Shown here in pieces: positions 57,496-64,000 of a DNA stretch of 64,000 nucleotides. The notes beneath the pieces are model-generated. The model saw only the letters and a list, made by a program, of their open reading frames with translations, was not told the origin of the DNA and did not search any database. A program made the position numbers and the translations under genes. This DNA comes from Caballeronia grimmiae (lineage in GTDB: Bacteria; Pseudomonadota; Gammaproteobacteria; Burkholderiales; Burkholderiaceae). Position 1 is the stretch's first letter; the number at the start of each line of letters is the position of its first letter. Location of the stretch: positions 310,001-374,000 of the forward strand of contig NZ_JFHE01000001.1 of assembly GCF_000698555.1 (NCBI RefSeq), given 5' to 3'.

Positions 57496-59253
57496 TCAAT
57501 GATCGCGCGTTTCCTCCATCGTCTCGCGCAACGCGATCTGCATCGTCGCGTGGATTTTCACGCACCAGCGCCATAACACCGTCAGCAGCAGCGCCGCGCA
57601 CAGCAGCACGCCGATCATCAGGCCGAACGGCGGAAGGATGCCGCCCGACAGCGCCGCGACGAGCAGGAAGACGCCGAACATCGCGACGATCGGAATCAGG
57701 CCGGAAATCGCCGTGCGGATCGCCCTTGTGAAGCGCCCTGCTTTCGCGGGCTGCACGCTGACTTCCGCGAGCAACAGCGCGAGCGACTCGAGCTTGCGAT
57801 ACACCGCCACCAGAAACGGCAGCGCGACGACAAGCGCGGCGCTCCACAGCACGACGCGTTGCGCATTGTCGGTGTCGAGCCAGCGCGACAGATACTGCGA
57901 TGCGAACGGCGCCGAATACGACGCTCCGAGGAAGATCGCGGCGACGAGCGCGAGATTGACGGCGATCTGCAGCACGATGCGCCGCGTCATCGAGAAGAGC
58001 GTCGCGCCGCCCGTGGCCGGCGTCAGGCTCGCGAGCCATTGCGAATAGAGCCCGAACGTGTTCGCGAGCGGCGCGGGCATGGCGCGGGCGAGGCGCAGCG
58101 TCAGCGGATCGGCGGCGCGCATCAGATACGGCGTGAACAGCGTGGTCAGCGCGGAGACGGCGACCGCGATCGGATAGAGAAAGCCGCTCGTCACTTTCAG
58201 CGACAAGCCGAGCGACGCGATGATGAACGAGAACTCGCCGATCTGCGCGACGCTCATGCCGACGCGCATCGACGTGCGTCCATCCTTGCCCGCGAGGAAG
58301 GTGCCGAGCCCGCACGACACGATCTTGCCGAGCACCACCGCGACCGTGATGACCGCGATCGGCCATGCGTAATCGACGAGGACCGTCGGATTGAGCAGCA
58401 GCCCGATCGTTACGAAGAAGATCGCGGAGAACATGTCGCGCAACGGCGCGATCAGATGTTCGATGCGCGCAAGATGCTTCGATTCCGCCATGATCGCACC
58501 GATCAGGAACGCCCCGAGCGCGATCGAATAATCGAGCTTCACGACGAGCAGGCAGAAGCCGAAGCAAAAGCCGAGCACCGTGACGAGCAGCATCTCGTCG
58601 CTCTTTGCGCGCGCGACGTAATTGAGCGCGCGCGGCACGGTCAGAATGCCGACGACGAGCGATACCGTCATGAAGAGCAGCAGCTTGCCGAGCGTCACGA
58701 CGGCGATGCCCGCGCTCACCGAGCCCGTCTGCGCGATGCCCGACAGCAGCACGAGCATCGCGATGGCGAGAATATCTTCGACGATCAGCATGCCGAACAC
58801 GAGTTGCGCGAAGCTCTCGCGCTTCATGCCGAGCTCGGACAGCGCCTTCACGATGATCGTCGTCGACGAGATGGCGAGCATCGCGCCGAGAAAGAGCGAG
58901 TCCATCGCGTTCCAGCCGAACCATCGGCCGATCTCGAAGCCGATCCAGATCATCAGCACGATTTCGGAGAGCGCCGCGACCAGCGCCGTCGCGCCGACGC
59001 GAAACAGCTTGCGCAGACTGAATTCGAGCCCGAGCGAGAACATCAAGAAGACGACGCCTATTTCGCCGAGCGTCTGGATGGTCGCTTCGTCGTTGATGAG
59101 TTGAAACGGCGGCGTGTACGGCCCGATGATGACGCCCGCCACGATATAGCCCAGCACGACCGGCTGCCGCAAGCGATGAAACAGCACCGTCACGACGCCC
59201 GCGATGGCCATGATGACGGCGAGATCCTGAATGAAGCCTATCGCGTGGTGCAT
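57496..59253 (-). CDS. CPA2-family monovalent cation:proton antiporter
   Basis: The 585-residue integral membrane protein has 12 or 13 spans in the Kef/YbaL pattern: LRQPVVLGYIVAGVIIGP, GEIGVVFLMFSLGLEFSLRKL, AISSTTIIVKALSELG, GMLIVEDILAIAMLV and GAFLIGAIMAESKHLARIE. It probably exchanges K+ or Na+ for protons. The C-terminal TrkA-N domain of KefB/KefC is missing; instead there are extra membrane spans (LNLALVAAIF..., LIPIVAMFGVFLLVAAL). Start MHHAIGFIQDLAV at 59253 removes a 31-codon non-family extension. Confidence 0.92.
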   Translation of the reverse strand: MHHAIGFIQDLAVIMAIAGVVTVLFHRLRQPVVLGYIVAGVIIGPYTPPFQLINDEATIQTLGEIGVVFLMFSLGLEFSLRKLFRVGATALVAALSEIVLMIWIGFEIGRWFGWNAMDSLFLGAMLAISSTTIIVKALSELGMKRESFAQLVFGMLIVEDILAIAMLVLLSGIAQTGSVSAGIAVVTLGKLLLFMTVSLVVGILTVPRALNYVARAKSDEMLLVTVLGFCFGFCLLVVKLDYSIALGAFLIGAIMAESKHLARIEHLIAPLRDMFSAIFFVTIGLLLNPTVLVDYAWPIAVITVAVVLGKIVSCGLGTFLAGKDGRTSMRVGMSVAQIGEFSFIIASLGLSLKVTSGFLYPIAVAVSALTTLFTPYLMRAADPLTLRLARAMPAPLANTFGLYSQWLASLTPATGGATLFSMTRRIVLQIAVNLALVAAIFLGASYSAPFASQYLSRWLDTDNAQRVVLWSAALVVALPFLVAVYRKLESLALLLAEVSVQPAKAGRFTRAIRTAISGLIPIVAMFGVFLLVAALSGGILPPFGLMIGVLLCAALLLTVLWRWCVKIHATMQIALRETMEETRDH

Positions 59254-59433
59254 CGACAGTTTCCTTACAAAAATATTATTCGAGCCGATGTTACAGCACG
59301 ATGATCCGTTGCGGCCTGGAGGAATACGGAACGGCGAGACGCGCATCGAACCGGTGCATGCGATGCGGAAGCGGAAAGAACAAGCCCGCTCGGGCGAGCG
59401 GGCTGCGATGCGGCGAAGGTCGACGCGCGGCGA

Positions 59434-59799
<366 letters not shown>

Positions 59800-59889
59800 T
59801 CAGAGAAGGGGCGTCACTCTCGTGACGGATGCTTTCGATTCTAGTCGCGTTTGATGGTGCCGGCGGTTCGGTAAACCGCGAGATGAACG

Positions 59890-61950
59890 TCACTCCGTCT
59901 CGGGAATCCGTTCCAGATCCTTGAGCCACACGGTGGCTTGCGAATCGCTCGGGGCGCGCCAGTCGCCACGCGGCGACAGTGAGCCGCCCGATCCCACCTT
60001 CGGTGCATTCGGGATGCAGGAACGCTTGAACTGACTCGTGCGGAAAAACCGGTCCAGAAAGATGCGCAGGTTCTTGCGGATATCCACGAGCCCGTATTGA
60101 TTGCGCGCGACGTTCGGGTCTTCCGGCCAGTCGCCGGCATCGCGGTCGCGCCAGGCCGCATGCGCAAGGAACGCAACCTTCGACGGCGCGAAGCCGAAGC
60201 GGATCGTGTAGTACAGGTTGAAGTCCTGAAGCTCGTACGGCCCGATGACGCTTTCCGTCTTCTGTTCCAGCGCCCCGCTCGCCTTGCCGGGGATGAGCTC
60301 CGGGCTGATATCGGTGCTCAGGATATGTTCGAGCACGTCGGTACCGGCATCGCCGATTGCGCCCGACTCCGCGACCCAGCGCACCAGATGCGTGATGAGC
60401 GTCTTCGGCACGCTGGCGTTCACGTTGTAGTGCGACATGTGATCGCCGACGCCATACGTGCACCATCCGAGCGCAAGTTCGCTCAGATCGCCGGTGCCGA
60501 TGACAATCGCGTTATGAAGATTGGCCAGCCTGAAGAGATGACTCGTGCGCTCGCCAGCCTGCACGTTCTCATACGTGATGTCGTATTGCTCGTTGTCTTC
60601 GCTGTGCGGATGGCCGATGTCCGCGAGCATCTGCGTGCAGCTCGGCCGAATGTCGATTTCCTCCGCGGTGCAGCCGATCACCTGCATCAGTTCGCGCGCC
60701 TGTCGAAGCGTGCGGTCGCTGGTGGCGAAGCCGGGCATCGTATAGGCGAGGATGTTGGCGCGCGGCAAGCCGAGCCGGTCCATCGCCTTGGCGCACACAA
60801 GAAGTGCATGCGTCGAATCGAGCCCGCCCGATACGCCAATCACGACCTTCGATATCCCCGACGACCGCAGCCGCTGCAACAGCGCCTGGACCTGAATGTT
60901 GTAGACCTCGTTGCATCGTGCGTCGCGGCGCGTGCGATCGGCCGGAACGTACGGGAAGCGCGCGACGCGACGCTCCAGCGGCAAAGCGCCTTCGACCGGC
61001 GCCGCCAGCGAAAACTCGACGACGGTGAACTTCGCGACTTCATCGGCATGGCGCGCGGTGGATCGCCCGAAGGTGGTCTGCTTCATGCGCTCGCGCGAGA
61101 GGCGTTCGAGATCGACATCGGCATAGATCACATGCGATTCGCCCGCGAACCGCTCGGACTCCGCGAGCATCTCGCCGTTCTCGTAGATGAGGCCCTGCCC
61201 GTCCCATGCGAGATCGGTGGTCGACTCACCCTCGCCCGCCGACGTGTAGAGATACGCGGCCACGCAACGCGCGGACTGCTGCCCGACGAGCTGATGCCGA
61301 TACGCCGACTTCCCCACGACGATATTCGACGCCGACAGATTCACGAGCACTGTCGCACCCGCGAGCGCCGCGAACGACGAAGGCGGGATCGGCACCCACA
61401 CGTCCTCGCATATTTCGACATGGAACCGGAAGAGCGGCAGGTCCTTGAACTGGAACAGCAGCGATGCGCCGAACGGCACTTGCTGGCCGCAGAGCGCGAG
61501 CGTGTTCGTGGTGGCCGCATCGGCGGGGCTGAATTGACGCGCTTCGTAGAACTCGCCGTAGTTCGGCAGATAGCTCTTCGGCACGACGCCGCGAATCACG
61601 CCATCGGCCACCACCACCGCGCAATTGAAGAGCTTGTGCTCCGCGCGCACCGGCAGGCCGACGATCATCGCGATCTTCAATCCCTTCGACGCCTCGACGA
61701 TGCTGCCGAGCGCATCCTCGCAGGCATCGAGCAAGGCTCTCTGATGGAAGAGATCGTCGCACGTATAGGCGGACAGGCCGAGCTCAGGAAACGCGACGAG
61801 CACCGCACCGCGGGCGGCTGCCTGCCTTGCGAGCTTGATGGTCTCTTCGGCGTTGAACGCGGGATCGGCCACCTTGCAGTTCGGAATGGCGACAGCGACG
61901 CGCGCGAAATCATGACTGTATAAATTGAAGAAGTTCTTGCTCATGTTCAT
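59890..61950 (-). CDS. nadE: Glutamine-dependent NAD+ synthetase
   Basis: NadE amidates nicotinic acid adenine dinucleotide to NAD+ using glutamine nitrogen. The 686 residues combine an N-terminal nitrilase-like glutaminase (Glu in [15 protein letters not shown], Lys in [16 protein letters not shown], Cys in [12 protein letters not shown]) with a C-terminal synthetase domain with the P-loop [17 protein letters not shown] and [26 protein letters not shown]. This long form (about 680) is the mycobacterial-type class. ATG 61950 has AGG upstream; another lies two codons in. It heads the nadE-glnB pair. Confidence 0.97.
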   Translation of the reverse strand: MNMSKNFFNLYSHDFARVAVAIPNCKVADPAFNAEETIKLARQAAARGAVLVAFPELGLSAYTCDDLFHQRALLDACEDALGSIVEASKGLKIAMIVGLPVRAEHKLFNCAVVVADGVIRGVVPKSYLPNYGEFYEARQFSPADAATTNTLALCGQQVPFGASLLFQFKDLPLFRFHVEICEDVWVPIPPSSFAALAGATVLVNLSASNIVVGKSAYRHQLVGQQSARCVAAYLYTSAGEGESTTDLAWDGQGLIYENGEMLAESERFAGESHVIYADVDLERLSRERMKQTTFGRSTARHADEVAKFTVVEFSLAAPVEGALPLERRVARFPYVPADRTRRDARCNEVYNIQVQALLQRLRSSGISKVVIGVSGGLDSTHALLVCAKAMDRLGLPRANILAYTMPGFATSDRTLRQARELMQVIGCTAEEIDIRPSCTQMLADIGHPHSEDNEQYDITYENVQAGERTSHLFRLANLHNAIVIGTGDLSELALGWCTYGVGDHMSHYNVNASVPKTLITHLVRWVAESGAIGDAGTDVLEHILSTDISPELIPGKASGALEQKTESVIGPYELQDFNLYYTIRFGFAPSKVAFLAHAAWRDRDAGDWPEDPNVARNQYGLVDIRKNLRIFLDRFFRTSQFKRSCIPNAPKVGSGGSLSPRGDWRAPSDSQATVWLKDLERIPETE

Positions 61951-62013
61951 CGTTGCCTGCGCGGGGTGTGTCGGACGAAAAGCGAAGCGTCGAAACGATT
62001 ATCGCATGTGACC

Positions 62014-63192
62014 CTAAGCCTTTTTTCTGAACGGCGTATGCGCTTCCAGTTCTTCGATATGCTCGTTCATCGCGGTGGTTTCGGCATCCAGAAACTCGCT
62101 GATTGCGTGCGCGAAGCGTTGATCCGCGATCCAGTGCGCGGACCATGTCGGCGTTGGCAGAAGACCGCGCGACATCTTGTGCACGCCCTGCGCGCCGCCT
62201 TCGAAACGTGCGAGCTTGTGTTCGATGCAATACGCGATGCCCTGCATGTAGCACGTCTCGAAGTGCAGCCCCGAGATGAACTCGCGCGTGCCCCAGTAGC
62301 GGCCATACATCGTGTCGCCGCCGATCATGTTGAGCGCGCACGCGAGCCGCTCGCCGTCCGCTTCGGCGATCACGAGCAGCATGCTGTCGGGGGCATCGGC
62401 GTGAATCTGGCCGAAGAACTCGCGCGACAGATACGGCGCATTCCAGTGCTCGCGATACGTGTTGTCGTAGCAGTTGTAGAAGAAGTCGAGCGCGCTCTGG
62501 TCTATGTCCGCGCCACGCAGCCACGTGTAGCTCACGCCCGCTTCCATCACGCGACGCCGGTCCTGCTTTACCTTCTTGCGCTTGTCGTGGCTCATCGTTG
62601 CGAGGAAGGCGTCGAAGTTCGCGTAGCCGTCGCCGGGCAGGTTCTCCCAGTGGAACTGCACGCCTTCGCGCAGCATGTAGCCGGCGTCCGTCAGCGCATC
62701 GATGTCCTGGGCGTGCGGAAACAGCACGTGCAGCGAGGAGATATCGAGCCGGCGCGTCAGTTCGATCGCCCCCCGCGCGAGCAGCACGCGATCCTCATGC
62801 TCCGCCGCAATGAGGCGCGGTCCCGTCACCGGCGAAAACGGCACTGCGGACACGGCCTTCGGGTAATAGCGCAAGCCATGGCGCTCGAAGGCGTCGGCCC
62901 AGGCGTGATCGAAGACGTATTCCCCGCGCGAATGCGACTTGAGATAGAGCGGCATCGCGCCCGCAAAATCGCCGCCGCGCCGCAGAACGAGATGATGCGC
63001 GCGCCAGCCTGTGCGCTTGACCGCGCAATGCGTGTCCTGCAACGCCCGAAGAAAGCCGTGCCGCACGAAAGGATTGTCGCCGGCGAGGCGATTCCAGTCG
63101 TCCGCCGGGATATCGTCGAGCGTATCGACCACGTGAATTTCGACTTCGCGATTCAACAGGCTACCTCGCTGTGTGACCGATGAGCGCGTCAT
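62014..63192 (-). CDS. GNAT / FemAB-like acyltransferase (DUF482, COG3146)
   Basis: The 392-residue protein is of the DUF482 'peptidogalycan biosynthesis' family with a FemAB/GNAT fold: HDKRKKVKQDRRRVMEAGV, YRYDNTY-type segment (FYNCYDNTYREHWNAPYLSREFF), and LACALNMIGGDTMYGRYWG, then HFETCYMQGIAYCIEHKLARFEGGAQGVHKMSRGL. Substrate unknown. ATG at 63192 is chosen since the upstream frame (to 63396) overlaps the divergent GIY-YIG gene; no clear ribosome-binding site is seen. Confidence 0.83.
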   Translation of the reverse strand: MTRSSVTQRGSLLNREVEIHVVDTLDDIPADDWNRLAGDNPFVRHGFLRALQDTHCAVKRTGWRAHHLVLRRGGDFAGAMPLYLKSHSRGEYVFDHAWADAFERHGLRYYPKAVSAVPFSPVTGPRLIAAEHEDRVLLARGAIELTRRLDISSLHVLFPHAQDIDALTDAGYMLREGVQFHWENLPGDGYANFDAFLATMSHDKRKKVKQDRRRVMEAGVSYTWLRGADIDQSALDFFYNCYDNTYREHWNAPYLSREFFGQIHADAPDSMLLVIAEADGERLACALNMIGGDTMYGRYWGTREFISGLHFETCYMQGIAYCIEHKLARFEGGAQGVHKMSRGLLPTPTWSAHWIADQRFAHAISEFLDAETTAMNEHIEELEAHTPFRKKA

Positions 63193-63302
63193 GCGCGAAG
63201 CGGCTATTCTCGCGCAAGTCGATAAAAGGCGTCGGCATGGGCCGACGGCGCGGTCATCGGCGATAATGCGCGGCAATTCCTTGCCCTTGCCGATACGACG
63301 CG

Positions 63303-63602
63303 ATGCCGTGGTTTCTCTATCTGATCGAATGTGCCGACGGAAGTCTGTACACCGGCATCGCCACCGATGTCGATGCGCGTTTCGCCGCGCACGCAAGCGG
63401 CAAGGGCGCGCGTTATACGCGCACGAGAAAGCCGGTCAGAGTGATGGCGTCGTTCGAAGTGTCCGGGCGCTCCGAGGCGTCGCGCGCCGAGTATTGGGTC
63501 AAGCGCCTGCCGGTACAGCAAAAGCGCGCGTTGATTGCGGGCGAACGAACGCTTGCATCCGTGCTGCCCCGGACAGAAGCCGAAGCAAGCGAAGAAAAAT
63601 AA
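63303..63602 (+). CDS. GIY-YIG nuclease-superfamily protein (UPF0213)
   Basis: This 99-residue protein has the GIY-YIG core (FLYLIECADGSLYTGIATDVDARFAAHASGKGARYT, with Y-x-Y and the Y-T-G-I element) and Arg in HASGKGARYTRTRKPV, and ends with WVKRLPVQQKRALI. Members of the YhbQ-type UPF0213 family are small, stand-alone nucleases with possible roles in DNA repair. Divergent from the acyltransferase gene and convergent with ppa. Confidence 0.88.
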   Translation: MPWFLYLIECADGSLYTGIATDVDARFAAHASGKGARYTRTRKPVRVMASFEVSGRSEASRAEYWVKRLPVQQKRALIAGERTLASVLPRTEAEASEEK

Positions 63603-63633
63603 AACGCCGCCGCGTCGAAGCACGCGGCGGCGT
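63597..63633 (-). terminator. Terminator between GIY-YIG gene and ppa
   Basis: A perfect 12-bp stem ACGCCGCCGCGT / ACGCGGCGGCGT (63604-63615 with 63622-63633) with a 6-base loop. On the minus strand it is followed by TTTTATTTT, so it is a strong terminator for ppa and may also act on the GIY-YIG gene. Confidence 0.85.
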
Positions 63634-63653
63634 CTCTTAACGATGAAGCGCGC

Positions 63654-64000
63654 TTACTTCTTGTAGTTTGCGACGCCTTCGGTGATTTCCTTGTGCGCGG
63701 CGTCGATGCCCGCCCAGCCTTCCACCTTCACCCACTTGCCCTTTTCGAGCGCCTTGTATTGCTCGAAGAAGTGCTTGATCTGATCCTTCAGGTATTCGGG
63801 CACGTCGTCGATCGACTTGATGTTCGCCGTCATCGGGCAGATTTTGTCGTGCGGCACGGCGATCAGCTTAGCGTCGACGCCGGATTCATCGGTCATCTGC
63901 AGCATGCCGAGCGCACGTGCGCGCACGACCGAGCCTGCGAGCAGCGGGAACGGCGTGATGACGAGCACGTCGACAGGATCGCCGTCGCCCGACAGCGTCT
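63654..64000 (-). CDS. ppa: Inorganic pyrophosphatase, 5' part outside window
   Basis: This is the C-terminal part of a family I soluble pyrophosphatase, which hydrolyses PPi and drives biosynthesis. The start lies beyond base 64000. The visible metal-binding motif is [16 protein letters not shown], with the following signatures [22 protein letters not shown] and [22 protein letters not shown]. The C-terminus ends GVANYKK at 63654. About 115 of the usual 175 residues are in the window. Confidence 0.95.
   Translation of the reverse strand, partial: TLSGDGDPVDVLVITPFPLLAGSVVRARALGMLQMTDESGVDAKLIAVPHDKICPMTANIKSIDDVPEYLKDQIKHFFEQYKALEKGKWVKVEGWAGIDAAHKEITEGVANYKK

Overview
The window is high-GC DNA with dense Burkholderia-type gene order. 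It reads as primary-chromosome sequence from Burkholderia sensu lato (Burkholderiaceae); Caballeronia or Paraburkholderia is my guess, not something the sequence proves. The support is the tmRNA tag ANDDTFALAA, the gyrA-serC-pheA-tyrA-aroA-cmk-rpsA-ihfB supraoperon followed by lapA-lapB-ugd-hldA-hldD, the family set (DUF2059, DUF2968, PA0069-type radical SAM) and codon use. Almost everything is core metabolism. No insertion sequence, prophage, CRISPR array or tRNA gene was seen.

Layout. 1-3400: end of a small membrane-protein gene, a radical SAM protein, and an Lrp-type regulator divergent from dadA (D-amino acid dehydrogenase). 3400-9720 (minus): acyl-CoA dehydrogenase with its electron carrier EtfBA, then a MetNIQ methionine importer. 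9895-14720: alpha/beta hydrolase, HDAC-like amidohydrolase, MltB, CysM and a ComEA-like protein. 14790-19770 (minus): lipopolysaccharide and envelope genes hldD, hldA, ugd, lapB, lapA. 20080-31255 (minus): ihfB, rpsA, cmk, aroA, tyrA, pheA, serC, a DUF2059 protein and gyrA, linking aromatic amino acid and serine synthesis to translation and DNA topology. 31900-34660 (plus): OmpA-like protein, ubiG, gph and the tmRNA gene. 34661-35260 has no protein gene but carries two orphan terminators facing opposite ways.

35261-38783: a secreted PIG-L/lectin/FG-GAP fusion convergent with a family-4 glycosyltransferase. 39171-45986: a small secreted protein, then a ModE-type regulator divergent from fdsGBAD (NAD-dependent molybdenum formate dehydrogenase; fdsC is not in the operon). 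45998-47731: FAD monooxygenase. 47823-48609: a roughly 790-bp element built as a long imperfect inverted repeat, the most unusual non-coding structure here. 48658-50043: CDF metal exporter with an ArsR zinc-type sensor. 50154-53391: TPR-glycosyltransferase and an MHS-family carboxylate symporter. 53912-55849: two envelope proteins of unknown function behind a good promoter. 55933-63192 (minus): glutamine-amidotransferase-like protein with a disordered N-terminal extension, CPA2 antiporter, PII protein, NAD synthetase and a FemAB/GNAT-like protein. 63303-64000: GIY-YIG protein and the 3' part of ppa.

No clear new multi-gene system was found. The items most worth following up are the 47823-48609 inverted-repeat element, the possible sRNA interval at 34752-35115, the PIG-L fusion protein, the compact fds operon, and a 10-bp perfect inverted repeat over the ompA promoter region. 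Start codons were chosen by family alignment from memory, ribosome-binding sites and neighbour spacing; no database search was possible.
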